Positions 48,086-56,709 of a stretch of 64,000 bases of DNA are shown here, piece by piece (the first letter of the stretch is position 1; each line of letters begins with the position of its first letter). The notes beneath the pieces were generated by a model. That model saw nothing but the letters and a program-made list of their open reading frames with translations. It was not told the origin of the DNA and did not search any database. This stretch comes from Pseudomonas fluorescens (GTDB taxonomy: Bacteria; Pseudomonadota; Gammaproteobacteria; Pseudomonadales; Pseudomonadaceae): assembly GCF_001307275.1 (NCBI RefSeq), contig NZ_CP012831.1, forward strand, positions 1,302,001 to 1,366,000, written 5' to 3'. The position numbers and the translations under genes were made by a program.

Positions 48086-48898
48086 TCAAACCTGAGGCTT
48101 GGCCCTGTCAGCCGGTCGTCGCACACCCGCCACGATCTTATCCACAGCCTTGGTCGCCGCGACCATGCCAAACGTCGCCGTGACCATCATCACCGCACCA
48201 AACCCACCGGCGCAGTCGAGCTTGACGCCGTCGCCGACAAAACTCTTCTGCAAGCAAATGCTGCCGTCCGGCTTCGGATAGCGCAGTTGCTCGGTGGAGA
48301 ATACGCAGGGCACGCTGTAGTGGCGGGTCACGGTGCGGGAGAAACCGTAGTCGCGGCGCAAGGTGGAGCGCACCTTGGAGGCCAGTGGATCGTTGAACGT
48401 ACGGTTGAGGTCGCAAATCTGGATCAGCGTCGGGTCGATCTGCCCGCCCGCGCCGCCGGTGGTGATGATCTGGATCTTGCGGCGCTTGCACCAGGCGATC
48501 AGCGCAGCCTTGGCGTTGACGCTGTCGATGCAGTCGATCACGCAGTCGATGTTCGGCGTGATGTACTCGGCCATGGTGTCGCGGGTGACGAAGTCCGCCA
48601 CCGCGTGCACCGTGCAGTCGGGGTTGATCCCCCGCAGCCGCTCGGCCATCACTTCGACCTTGGGTTTGCCGACGGTGCTGTCCAGGGCGTGCAACTGGCG
48701 GTTGGCGTTGCTGACACAGACATCGTCCAGGTCGAACAGCGAGATCTCGCCCACGCCGCAACGGGCGATGGCTTCCGCCGCCCAGGAACCGACACCACCG
48801 ACGCCGACGATCGCCACATGGGCCGCCCGCAGGCGTTCCAGGCCCTCAATGCCATACAAACGGGCGATGCCGGCAAACCGTGGATCTTCTGTACTCAT
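48086..48898 (-). CDS. tcdA: tRNA threonylcarbamoyladenosine dehydratase TcdA
   Basis: ThiF/E1-like enzyme that cyclises t6A37 in tRNA to ct6A, with sulfur relay from CsdA-CsdE in E. coli. 270 residues. Nucleotide-binding GVGGVGSWAAEA near residues 35-46; FDLDDVCVSNANRQ near 57-70; and the catalytic cysteine region near CVIDCIDS. Two in-frame ATGs exist (48898 and 48904); I take the one giving MSTEDPRFAG. Convergent with csdAE, unlike E. coli, where the three are on one strand. Confidence 0.93.
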   Translation of the reverse strand: MSTEDPRFAGIARLYGIEGLERLRAAHVAIVGVGGVGSWAAEAIARCGVGEISLFDLDDVCVSNANRQLHALDSTVGKPKVEVMAERLRGINPDCTVHAVADFVTRDTMAEYITPNIDCVIDCIDSVNAKAALIAWCKRRKIQIITTGGAGGQIDPTLIQICDLNRTFNDPLASKVRSTLRRDYGFSRTVTRHYSVPCVFSTEQLRYPKPDGSICLQKSFVGDGVKLDCAGGFGAVMMVTATFGMVAATKAVDKIVAGVRRPADRAKPQV

Positions 48899-48962
48899 GA
48901 CCATTACCCCAAAAACCGGCGCGCATTATAGGGCTTTGTCTCGGCAATTTAAGCAAAACCTC

Positions 48963-49051
48963 TGTGGGAGCGAGCTTGCTCGCGATGGCGTCAGTCCAGT
49001 CAGTAAAGTATCGACTGATCCACCGCCATCGCGAGCAAGCTCGCTCCCACA
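48963..49051. repeat. REP pair (family A)
   Basis: TGTGGGAGCGAGCTTGCTCG at 48963-48986 and its inverse at 49028-49051, between divergent tcdA and dapE. Confidence 0.92.
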
Positions 49052-49164
49052 GGTTTTGTGTTCCACCTGTCCCGCACCAGGGGCCCATGGTGGTCGTTTT
49101 GCTATAAGATAACCGCCATTTTACGAGCCTTGGCCAAATACAATCCACGGCCGAACTCAGGACC

Positions 49165-49236
49165 TGTGGGAGCGGGCTTGCTCGCGAAGGCGTCATCACT
49201 GACGCTAAAAGCTTCGCGAGCAAGCCCGCTCCCACA
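49165..49236. repeat. REP pair (family A, GCGGG variant)
   Basis: TGTGGGAGCGGGCTTGCTCG at 49165 and its inverse ending at 49236, just before dapE. The 48905-49274 stretch contains these two BIMEs and a TATAAGAT box near 49103; nothing else is seen. Confidence 0.88.
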
Positions 49237-49274
49237 GAGATCCGTGTCTCCTTTCCATGTTTCCGGAGTTTTCC

Positions 49275-50426
49275 ATGACGGCCCACGCCGACCTCTCGCC
49301 GACCCTGCAACTCGCCTGCGACCTGATCCGCCGTCCGTCCGTGACGCCCGTGGATGCCGATTGCCAGAAACTGATGATGCAGCGCCTGGGCAACGCGGGC
49401 TTCACGCTCGAGCCGATGCGCATCGAGGATGTGGATAACTTCTGGGCCAGCCATGGCAAGCATGACGGCCCGGTGCTGTGTTTCGCCGGGCACACCGATG
49501 TGGTGCCGACCGGTCCGGTAAAGGCCTGGCAGCTCGACCCGTTCGATGCGGTCATCGACGAACAGGGCATGCTCTGCGGCCGTGGCGCGGCAGACATGAA
49601 AGGCAGCCTGGCGGCGATGGTCGTGGCGGCCGAACGGTTCGTCGCCGACTACCCGGACCACAAGGGCTCGCTGACCTTCCTGATCACCAGCGATGAAGAA
49701 GGCCCGGCCCACCACGGCACCAAAGCCGTGGTCGAACGCCTCAAGGCCCGCCAGGAACGACTGGACTGGTGCATCGTCGGCGAGCCGTCGAGCACCACCT
49801 TGGTGGGCGATGTGGTCAAGAACGGCCGGCGCGGCTCCCTCGGCGCAAAACTGACCGTGCGCGGCAAGCAAGGCCACGTGGCTTATCCACACCTGGCGAA
49901 GAACCCGATCCACCTGGCCGCGCCCGCCTTGGCCGAATTGGCCGCCGAGCATTGGGACCACGGCAACGACTTCTTCCCGCCGACCAGTTTCCAGATCTCC
50001 AATCTCAATTCCGGCACCGGCGCGACCAACGTGATCCCCGGAGACCTGGAAGCGGTCTTCAACTTCCGCTTCTCCACCGAGTCCACCGTCGAAGGCCTGC
50101 AACAGCGCGTCGCCGCCATCCTCGACAAGCATCAACTGGACTGGCACATCGACTGGGCCTTGTCCGGCCTGCCGTTCCTCACCGAACCGGGCGCACTGCT
50201 CGATGCGGTGTCGTCGAGCATCCGGGATGTCACCGGGCGCGAGACCCAGGCGTCCACCAGCGGCGGCACGTCCGACGGTCGCTTCATCGCCACCATGGGC
50301 ACGCAAGTCGTGGAACTCGGGCCGGTCAACGCGACCATCCACCAGGTCAACGAGCGCGTGCTGGCCGCCGATCTCGACGTGCTGACCGAGATCTACTACA
50401 AGACGCTGATCAAGTTGCTCGCCTGA
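49275..50426 (+). CDS. dapE: Succinyl-diaminopimelate desuccinylase
   Basis: Zinc hydrolase that removes succinate from N-succinyl-L,L-diaminopimelate. 383 residues, M20 family. Metal and catalytic motifs: [11 protein letters not shown] near 72-82, [15 protein letters not shown] near 102-116 and SDEEGPA near 138-144. The ATG at 49275 ([16 protein letters not shown]) is chosen over an earlier ATG at 49257 because it matches the usual start. The rlmA start overlaps its stop as TGATG. Confidence 0.96.
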   Translation: MTAHADLSPTLQLACDLIRRPSVTPVDADCQKLMMQRLGNAGFTLEPMRIEDVDNFWASHGKHDGPVLCFAGHTDVVPTGPVKAWQLDPFDAVIDEQGMLCGRGAADMKGSLAAMVVAAERFVADYPDHKGSLTFLITSDEEGPAHHGTKAVVERLKARQERLDWCIVGEPSSTTLVGDVVKNGRRGSLGAKLTVRGKQGHVAYPHLAKNPIHLAAPALAELAAEHWDHGNDFFPPTSFQISNLNSGTGATNVIPGDLEAVFNFRFSTESTVEGLQQRVAAILDKHQLDWHIDWALSGLPFLTEPGALLDAVSSSIRDVTGRETQASTSGGTSDGRFIATMGTQVVELGPVNATIHQVNERVLAADLDVLTEIYYKTLIKLLA

Positions 50427-51235
50427 TGCTCGCCTGCCCGATCTGCAGTGAACCGCTGAACGCGGTGGACAACGGCGTGGTGTGCCCCGCCGGTCACCGC
50501 TTCGACCGCGCGCGGCAGGGTTACCTGAACCTGCTGCCGGTGCAGCACAAGAACAGCCGCGACCCCGGTGACAACCAGGCGATGGTCGAAGCCCGCCGCG
50601 ACTTTCTCAACGCCGGGCACTACGCCCCGGTCGCCCGGCGCCTGGCGGAACTGGCCGCCGAGCGCACACCCGGGCGCTGGCTGGACATCGGCTGCGGCGA
50701 GGGTTACTACACCGCACAGATCGCCGAGGCGTTGCCCCAGGCCGATGGCTATGCCCTGGACATTTCCCGCGAGGCGGTCAAGCGCGCCTGCAAACGCAAC
50801 CCGCAACTGACCTGGTTGATCGCCAGCATGGCCCGAGTGCCGTTGGCGGACGGTTGCTGCCAGTTCCTGGCCAGCGTGTTCAGCCCGCTGGACTGGCAAG
50901 AGGCCAAGCGCCTGCTCAGCCCCGGCGGCGGCCTGATGAAGGTCGGCCCCACCGCCGGCCACCTGATGGAGTTGCGCGAGCGCCTGTACGACGAAGTACG
51001 CGCCTACACCGACGACAAGCACCTGGCCCTGGTGCCGTCGGGCATGGTGCTGGATCACAGCGAAACCCTCGAATTCAAGCTGACCCTCGACAATGGCCAG
51101 GATCGCGCCAACCTGCTGGCCATGACGCCCCACGGTTGGCGCGCCAGCGCCGAACGCCGCGCCAGCGTGATCGAGCAGGCCGAGCCATTCGAGGTCACGG
51201 TGTCGATGCGCTACGATTATTTCGTTCTTCAATAA
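50426..51235 (+). CDS. rlmA: 23S rRNA (guanine-N1)-methyltransferase RlmA
   Basis: Methylates G745 (E. coli numbering) of 23S rRNA. 269 residues. An N-terminal zinc finger has Cys4, Cys7, Cys20 and His24 (CPICSEPL, CPAGHRFD), followed by a SAM-binding Rossmann domain with LDIGCGEGYYT near 87-97. The ATG overlaps the dapE stop, so translation is coupled. Pseudomonads have one such gene; the family also includes the RlmA(II) branch acting at G748, so the exact target is inferred. Confidence 0.9.
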   Translation: MLACPICSEPLNAVDNGVVCPAGHRFDRARQGYLNLLPVQHKNSRDPGDNQAMVEARRDFLNAGHYAPVARRLAELAAERTPGRWLDIGCGEGYYTAQIAEALPQADGYALDISREAVKRACKRNPQLTWLIASMARVPLADGCCQFLASVFSPLDWQEAKRLLSPGGGLMKVGPTAGHLMELRERLYDEVRAYTDDKHLALVPSGMVLDHSETLEFKLTLDNGQDRANLLAMTPHGWRASAERRASVIEQAEPFEVTVSMRYDYFVLQ

Positions 51236-51319
51236 CCTTTTTGATTCCGGGCCCCGGGCAACCGTTCGGGGCCAGTTAAATCCGCGAATGGATTTTTCAA
51301 GACCGCAGCGAGGACATCC

Positions 51320-51697
51320 ATGCGCCAACCCGATATCGAGATTTACCTCAAAGACGCCGACGTCGACCACAAGGCCATCGCCGCCTGGCTCGGCCAGGCC
51401 CTGGGCCCGTGCAGTGACTGGGTACAGAAAGGCCAGACCTACAAGTGCAAGGCCGGCAGCATCCCAGTGACCTGGCTGCCCAAGGCCGTGGGCAAATGGA
51501 ACAGCCTGTACCTGGAAAGCGACCAGACCCCGTGGGAAGACGACATCGCCTGCGCCCGCGCCGCCTTCGCCGCACTGAACGTCGAAGTGCGCTGCGCGCC
51601 TGGGTCATGGGTGGAGGAAGAAGGGGAAGAATCGGCGGACCGCTGGATTCGCATCAGCGCCGATGGGGAAGAAGAGATTACCTGGAAGACGGCGTGA
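51320..51697 (+). CDS. Conserved small protein of unknown function
   Basis: A 125-residue protein with no signal peptide or membrane helix. It is rich in tryptophan, especially in the second half, and acidic near the C-terminus (SWVEEEGEESADRW). It has three cysteines (near 34, 41 and 92) but no metal-binding spacing. I do not recognise a domain. It starts MRQPDIEIYLKDAD after GAGGACATCC, 84 bases after rlmA on the same strand. Codon usage looks like its neighbours, so it is probably a real native gene. Function not assigned. Confidence 0.8.
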   Translation: MRQPDIEIYLKDADVDHKAIAAWLGQALGPCSDWVQKGQTYKCKAGSIPVTWLPKAVGKWNSLYLESDQTPWEDDIACARAAFAALNVEVRCAPGSWVEEEGEESADRWIRISADGEEEITWKTA

Positions 51698-51739
51698 CAC
51701 CCGTCTCAGGCCCGGCCTAGACCCAATGCGTGGGAGCAC

Positions 51740-51831
51740 TGTGGGAGCAAAGCTTGCTCGCGATGGCTGAGGTACATTCAACATTGATGCAAGCTGACCT
51801 GCCACTATCGCGAGCAAGCTTTGCTCCCACA
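51740..51831. repeat. REP pair (family A, AAAG variant)
   Basis: TGTGGGAGCAAAGCTTGCTC at 51740-51764 and its inverse at 51807-51831, between the small unknown gene and the cold-shock gene (convergent). Confidence 0.9.
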
Positions 51832-51858
51832 GGGGATCTACTATGGCTTCAAGTGGGT

Positions 51859-52068
51859 TTACAACCCCACCACATCCTCAGCCTGCAAGCCCTTCTGCCC
51901 TTCCACGACCGCGTACTCGACCTGCTGGCCTTCGGTCAGGGAACGGTGGCCTTCACCGCGGATGGCGCGGTAATGCACGAACACATCCGCCCCGCCTTCG
52001 CGTTGGATGAAGCCGTACCCCTTGGCGTCGTTGAACCACTTCACACTGCCGGTTTCCCGTGCTGCCAT
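51859..52068 (-). CDS. Cold-shock domain protein (CspA family)
   Basis: A 69-residue single OB-fold RNA/DNA-binding protein. RNP1 is KGYGFIQ and RNP2 is VFVHYRAI; the usual RNP2 is VFVHFSAI, so the second motif is altered. The start [12 protein letters not shown] at 52068 is preceded by GGAGTGAGC; five more in-frame residues upstream (from 52083) are possible. Such proteins act as RNA chaperones. It is divergent from plsB across about 234 bases. Confidence 0.93.
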   Translation of the reverse strand: MAARETGSVKWFNDAKGYGFIQREGGADVFVHYRAIRGEGHRSLTEGQQVEYAVVEGQKGLQAEDVVGL

Positions 52069-52302
52069 GATGCTCACTCCCATTTTTATCTTATAAGTCG
52101 ACTTTTCGATGGAAAGCCGTACGAACTTTCACCACCGTCTGGCCGTCCATGGGAGGCCGGGGCGGTAACCTGCCGAGTATATGACACACGGAAAAACTCT
52201 CAACTGACTTTACTTCGGCGCTTTTTTGCCGATTTTCGATGAATCCGGCACACTAGCGGGCCCGAGCAGCCGCTCGGTTTTATCCACTCATGCAGAAGCC
52301 GT

Positions 52303-54801
52303 ATGACCCGCTCCCCGTTCCGCCGTCTTGTGTTTGGCACCCTGCGCCGACTGTTGTACCTCTGGGTTCGCTCCGAGACCATCAACCAGTCGTCCTTTAC
52401 CCTCAACCTCGACCGCAGTCGTCCGGTGTTCTACGTCCTGCAAGACCCTTCGCTCACCGACCTGGCGGTGCTCGACACCGAATGCACCAAGGCCGGCCTG
52501 CCCCGTCCGGTGCTGCCGGTCTCGGTGGGTAACCTGCTGGAGCCAGCGGCGTTTTTCTACCTGACGCCGGCGCCGGACTGGATCGGGCGCCAGGACAAGC
52601 GCGGTGCGCCGCCTACCTTGACCCGATTGGTCGACGCCCTGACCCACAATGCCGCCGAAGACGCGCAAATCATCCCGGTCAGCGTGTTCTGGGGCCAGTC
52701 GCCCGACAGCGAATCCAGCCCCTGGAAGCTGTTGTTCGCCGACAGCTGGGCCGTCACCGGGCGCTTGCGCCGCCTGTTGAGCATCATGATCCTGGGGCGC
52801 AAGACCCGCGTGCAATTCTCCGCACCGATCCACCTGCGCGAACTGATCGAACACGACAAGGGCCACGAACGCACCGTGCGCATGGCCCAGCGGATCCTGC
52901 GGGTGCACTTTCGCAACTTGAAAGCGGCGGTCATCGGCCCCGACATCTCCCACCGACGCAACCTGGTCAAGGGCCTGTTGAACCAGCCGCTGGTCAAGCA
53001 GGCGATCGCCGAGGAAGCCGAACGGGAAAAGATCTCCCCGGAAAAAGCCAAGGCCCAGGCCCTGCGCTACGGCAACGAGATCGCCTCGGACTACACCTAC
53101 ACCGCGATCCGTTTCCTGGAGGTGGTGCTGAGCTGGTTCTGGAACAAGATCTACGATGGCATCAAGGTCAACCACATCGAAGGCGTGCAGAACGTCGCCC
53201 AGGGCCACGAAGTCATCTATGTGCCGTGCCACCGCAGCCACATCGACTACCTGCTGCTGTCGTACCTGCTGTTTCGCAACGGCCTGACGCCACCGCACAT
53301 CGCCGCCGGCATCAACCTCAACATGCCGGTCATCGGTGGCCTGCTGCGCCGAGGCGGGGCGTTCTTCATGCGCCGCACCTTCAAGGGCAACCCGCTCTAC
53401 ACCGCGGTGTTCAACGAATACCTGCACACGCTGTTCACCAAGGGTTTCCCGGTGGAGTACTTCGTCGAGGGCGGTCGCTCGCGCACCGGGCGCATGCTGC
53501 AACCCAAGACCGGCATGCTCGCCATCACCCTGCGCAGCTTCCTGCGCTCGTCGCGCATGCCCATCGTGTTCGTGCCGGTCTACATCGGTTATGAGCGGGT
53601 GCTGGAAGGCCGCACCTACCTGGGCGAACTGCGCGGGGCCAGCAAGAAGAAAGAATCGATCTTCGACATCTTCAAGGTCATCGGCGCCCTCAAGCAGCGC
53701 TTCGGCCAGGTGGCGGTGAACTTCGGCGAACCGATCAAGCTGGCGGAATTTCTCGACGGCGAACAACCCGGTTGGCGCCAACAGGAACTGGGCCCGCAAT
53801 TCAAACCGGCCTGGCTCAACGCAACCACCCATCGCCTCGGCGAGCGCGTGGCCCGGCACCTGAACGAAGCCGCGGCCATCAACCCGGTCAACCTTGTCGC
53901 CCTGGCACTGCTGTCCACCAGCCGCCTGGCCCTGGACGACCGCGCCATGGCGCGAGTGCTTGACCTGTACCTGGCGTTGCTGCGCAAAGTCCCGTACTCG
54001 CCCCACACCACCCTGCCCGAAGGCGATGGCCAAGCGCTGATCGAACACGTGAAGGGCATGGACCTGCTGTCGGAACAGAGCGATGCCTTGGGCAAGATTC
54101 TGTACCTGGACGAGCAGAACGCGGTGCTGATGACCTATTACCGCAACAACGTGCTGCACATCTTCGCCCTGCCGGCGTTGCTGGCAAGCTTCTTCCAGAG
54201 CAGCTCGCGCATGAGCCGCGAGCAGATCCTGCGCTACACCCATGCGCTGTACCCGTACCTGCAATCGGAGTTGTTCATTCGCTGGTCGCTGGCAGAGCTG
54301 GACGGCGTGGTCGACCAATGGCTCGACGCGTTTGTCGAACAGGGCCTGCTGCGTTTCGAAAACGACCTGTACCTGCGTCCGGCGCCGAGTTCACGGCACT
54401 TCGTGCTGCTGACCCTGCTGTCCAAAAGCATTGCCCAGACCTTGCAGCGCTTCTACATGACCGTCTCGCTGCTGCTCAACAGCGGTCAGAACAGCGTCAG
54501 TGCCGAAGAACTGGAGGATCTCTGCACCGTCATGGCCCAGCGCCTGTCGATCCTCCATGGCCTGAACGCACCGGAATTCTTCGACAAGAGCCTGTTCCGC
54601 CACTTCATCCAGACGATGCTGGACCTGGATGTGCTGCGCCGCGACGAGGCCGGCAAACTCAGCTACCACGAATTGCTGGGCGAACTGGCCGAAGGCGCGG
54701 CCAAGCGGGTGCTGCCGGCGGAGATTCGCCTGTCGATTCGCCAGGTGGCGTTGCATCGCAGTGAAGATGCGGCGGAGATCGCCGTCAGCCCCGACCTTTG
54801 A
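52303..54801 (+). CDS. plsB: Glycerol-3-phosphate 1-O-acyltransferase PlsB
   Basis: Inner-membrane enzyme that acylates sn-glycerol 3-phosphate, the first step of phospholipid synthesis. 832 residues, family length. The acyltransferase motifs are H310-x4-D315 ([10 protein letters not shown]), the [10 protein letters not shown] block near 345 and [12 protein letters not shown] near 388-399. Preceded by a 234-base gap without an obvious terminator. An imperfect palindrome follows the stop. Confidence 0.96.
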   Translation: MTRSPFRRLVFGTLRRLLYLWVRSETINQSSFTLNLDRSRPVFYVLQDPSLTDLAVLDTECTKAGLPRPVLPVSVGNLLEPAAFFYLTPAPDWIGRQDKRGAPPTLTRLVDALTHNAAEDAQIIPVSVFWGQSPDSESSPWKLLFADSWAVTGRLRRLLSIMILGRKTRVQFSAPIHLRELIEHDKGHERTVRMAQRILRVHFRNLKAAVIGPDISHRRNLVKGLLNQPLVKQAIAEEAEREKISPEKAKAQALRYGNEIASDYTYTAIRFLEVVLSWFWNKIYDGIKVNHIEGVQNVAQGHEVIYVPCHRSHIDYLLLSYLLFRNGLTPPHIAAGINLNMPVIGGLLRRGGAFFMRRTFKGNPLYTAVFNEYLHTLFTKGFPVEYFVEGGRSRTGRMLQPKTGMLAITLRSFLRSSRMPIVFVPVYIGYERVLEGRTYLGELRGASKKKESIFDIFKVIGALKQRFGQVAVNFGEPIKLAEFLDGEQPGWRQQELGPQFKPAWLNATTHRLGERVARHLNEAAAINPVNLVALALLSTSRLALDDRAMARVLDLYLALLRKVPYSPHTTLPEGDGQALIEHVKGMDLLSEQSDALGKILYLDEQNAVLMTYYRNNVLHIFALPALLASFFQSSSRMSREQILRYTHALYPYLQSELFIRWSLAELDGVVDQWLDAFVEQGLLRFENDLYLRPAPSSRHFVLLTLLSKSIAQTLQRFYMTVSLLLNSGQNSVSAEELEDLCTVMAQRLSILHGLNAPEFFDKSLFRHFIQTMLDLDVLRRDEAGKLSYHELLGELAEGAAKRVLPAEIRLSIRQVALHRSEDAAEIAVSPDL

Positions 54802-54805
54802 CATT

Positions 54806-54863
54806 TGCCGATCACTCACCCTGAACATGGAACGGTTCTGGTGAGTGTTTCGGTCAATCGGCA
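54806..54863 (+). terminator. Imperfect palindrome after plsB
   Basis: TGCCGAT (54806) and CACTCACC (54813) pair with GGTGAGTG (54840) and ATCGGCA (54857). It lies 4 bases past the plsB stop; there is no T-run, so termination is uncertain. Confidence 0.4.
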
Positions 54864-54988
54864 GGCGTACTCCGACGCTGCGCAGCGGCCAAGGCGACGT
54901 CAAACGAAGAAAAGACCTACAGAGAACTTTGGAGCAGGCCTCTAGGATGAGCCCACGTCAATGTCGACGTATTGAAAAGGAATTCAAC

Positions 54989-55360
54989 ATGAACATCATC
55001 ACCCTCACCCTGCAACTGCCCGCAGGCTACGAACTCCCGGAAACCGGCCGTGCCGAAATCAGTGTTCGAAATGCCGACGGCGTGCAGATCAGCACCAGTG
55101 GCGGCCAGGGCTCCAACATGGCGCCAAGGGAGCCGCTCCAGCAGCCGTGGCAATATCGCTTCCAGATCAATTCCGAGAGGGCGTCCGTCGGCGATAAGCT
55201 CTCGGTCAAGGTGCAAATGTACCAAGGTGATACCGCTCTTTTCCTTGATACCGAACAGGCCTTCACCTGGGATGGCGGCGATCAACACGTTGACATCCCC
55301 CTGAGCCTGGCGCCAGCATCGCTGGCTGAAACTGTTCAAGCGCCCGTGTTCGGTTCCTGA
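54989..55360 (+). CDS. Small protein resembling a YbaY-like domain without a signal peptide
   Basis: 123 residues, no signal peptide or lipobox. From about residue 50 the pattern YRFQINSERASVGDKLSVKVQ aligns by eye with FHLSYDPAQVKPGHRYAVSARI of the next gene: both look like one beta-sandwich strand pattern ending in a short DV-I-L or LKI-V strand. The start MNIITLTLQLPAGYELP follows AAAAGGAATTC. It may be a cytoplasmic or otherwise exported relative of the YbaY/YscW fold; I cannot assign a function. It precedes a YbaY-family lipoprotein gene by 94 bases. Confidence 0.7.
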   Translation: MNIITLTLQLPAGYELPETGRAEISVRNADGVQISTSGGQGSNMAPREPLQQPWQYRFQINSERASVGDKLSVKVQMYQGDTALFLDTEQAFTWDGGDQHVDIPLSLAPASLAETVQAPVFGS

Positions 55361-55454
55361 GCCGCGACGTTACGCAGGGATGCTTGGACGCAAATCCGCT
55401 AAATGCTCGTTGACGCCCATGTGTGGCTGGCGTCAACGAGCCAGGTGCTTCCCC

Positions 55455-55850
55455 ATGAAAAAACTCGCTCTGCTCGCATCCATGGCCTTGCTGGCCGCTT
55501 GCCAATCGACAACACCACCCGCCGCGTCCCTCGACGGCGAAGTCTTCTATCTGCAACGCATCGCCCTGCCGCCCAACGCTACCTTGAGCGTTAGCCTGCA
55601 GGACGTTTCCCTGGCCGACGCTCCTGCGGTGGTGCTCGATGAACAGAGCGGCCCGATCAAAGGCCAGGTCCCGCTGCCGTTCCACCTCAGTTATGATCCC
55701 GCACAGGTCAAGCCCGGCCATCGTTATGCCGTGAGCGCCCGCATCGAAGTGGATGGCCAGTTGATGTTCATCACCACCGAACAACACGCCGTGCAACTCG
55801 ATGGCAAGGATCCGCAGCCGTTGAAGATCCGCGTCAACGCCGCACGCTGA
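55455..55850 (+). CDS. YbaY-family lipoprotein
   Basis: 131 residues with a lipoprotein signal ending in LLAACQS (lipidated Cys16), then one YbaY/YscW-type beta-sandwich domain (residues about 25-130; YLQRIALPPNATLSVSLQDVSL near 33-54). YscW-like proteins help outer-membrane secretin or lipoprotein partners, but the role of YbaY itself is not established. Likely on the outer membrane, as the +2 residue is Gln. The gap to the next gene is 33 bases, so these may be co-transcribed. Confidence 0.85.
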   Translation: MKKLALLASMALLAACQSTTPPAASLDGEVFYLQRIALPPNATLSVSLQDVSLADAPAVVLDEQSGPIKGQVPLPFHLSYDPAQVKPGHRYAVSARIEVDGQLMFITTEQHAVQLDGKDPQPLKIRVNAAR

Positions 55851-55883
55851 TTGCTTTTTCCAACTTTTTTCAAGGACGCCATC

Positions 55884-56573
55884 ATGCTCCGCTCTACCCT
55901 CCGTTTCACCGGCCTGTGCGCGGGCCTGTTGATCTGCGCCAATGCCATGGCCCTGTCCCTGGGCGACCTGTCGCAACAAGATGCCACGGGCGGCCTCAAG
56001 GACGCCTTGACCCAAGGCGCGCAGGTGGCGGTCAAGCAACTGGGCACACCCGGCGGCTTCAGCAACAACCCGGATGTGAAAATCGAACTGCCAGGCAAGC
56101 TGGGCAAAGTCGCCAGCAAGATGAAGGCCTTCGGCATGGGTGAACAGGTCGATCAACTGGAAACCAGCATGAACCAGGCTGCCGAGGCCGCCGTGGTCCA
56201 GGCCCAGCCGATCCTGGTCAATGCCGTGAAGAACATGAGCGTGAGCGATGCCAAGGGCATCTTGAGCGGCGGCAACGACTCGGCCACGCAATACCTGAAC
56301 AAGAGCAGCCGCGAGCAGATCCGCGCCAAGTTCCTGCCCATCGTCAAGCAAGCCACCGACAAGGTCGGCCTGGCCCAGAAATACAATGCTTTCGCCGGCC
56401 AGGCCGCGACGTTCGGCGTGCTGGACGCCAAAAGCGCCAACATCGAGAACTACGTGACCGAACAGGCGCTGGATGGGTTGTTCGAAATGATCGGCAAGCA
56501 GGAAGCCACCATTCGCCAGAACCCGGCGGCGGCGGCGACCAGTTTGGCCAAGAAAGTCTTCGGCACCCTCTGA
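55884..56573 (+). CDS. DUF4197 domain periplasmic protein
   Basis: 229 residues. Signal peptide over about 1-23 (GLCAGLLICANAMALS), then a helical domain with the DUF4197 pattern: LSQQDATGGLKDALTQGA near the N-terminus and NSVTEQALDGLF-type text (NYVTEQALDGLFEMI) toward the C-terminus. Function unknown. An AAGGA ribosome-binding site is 7 bases ahead of ATG 55884. Last of the plsB-side plus-strand group, followed by a REP pair. Confidence 0.85.
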   Translation: MLRSTLRFTGLCAGLLICANAMALSLGDLSQQDATGGLKDALTQGAQVAVKQLGTPGGFSNNPDVKIELPGKLGKVASKMKAFGMGEQVDQLETSMNQAAEAAVVQAQPILVNAVKNMSVSDAKGILSGGNDSATQYLNKSSREQIRAKFLPIVKQATDKVGLAQKYNAFAGQAATFGVLDAKSANIENYVTEQALDGLFEMIGKQEATIRQNPAAAATSLAKKVFGTL

Positions 56574-56591
56574 GCCCCACCCCAAAACCAT

Positions 56592-56681
56592 TGTGGGAGC
56601 GAGCTTGCTCGCGATAGCGGTATCAGCTTCAACATCTTTGTTGGCTGTTGCACCGCTATCGCGAGCAAGCTCGCTCCCACA
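56592..56681. repeat. REP pair (family A) between the DUF4197 gene and the RND pump
   Basis: TGTGGGAGCGAGCTTGCTCG at 56592-56615 and its inverse at 56658-56681, between convergent genes. Confidence 0.92.
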
Positions 56682-56709
56682 TTGGATCTGCGCTGGTCGC
56701 TGGATCGGT

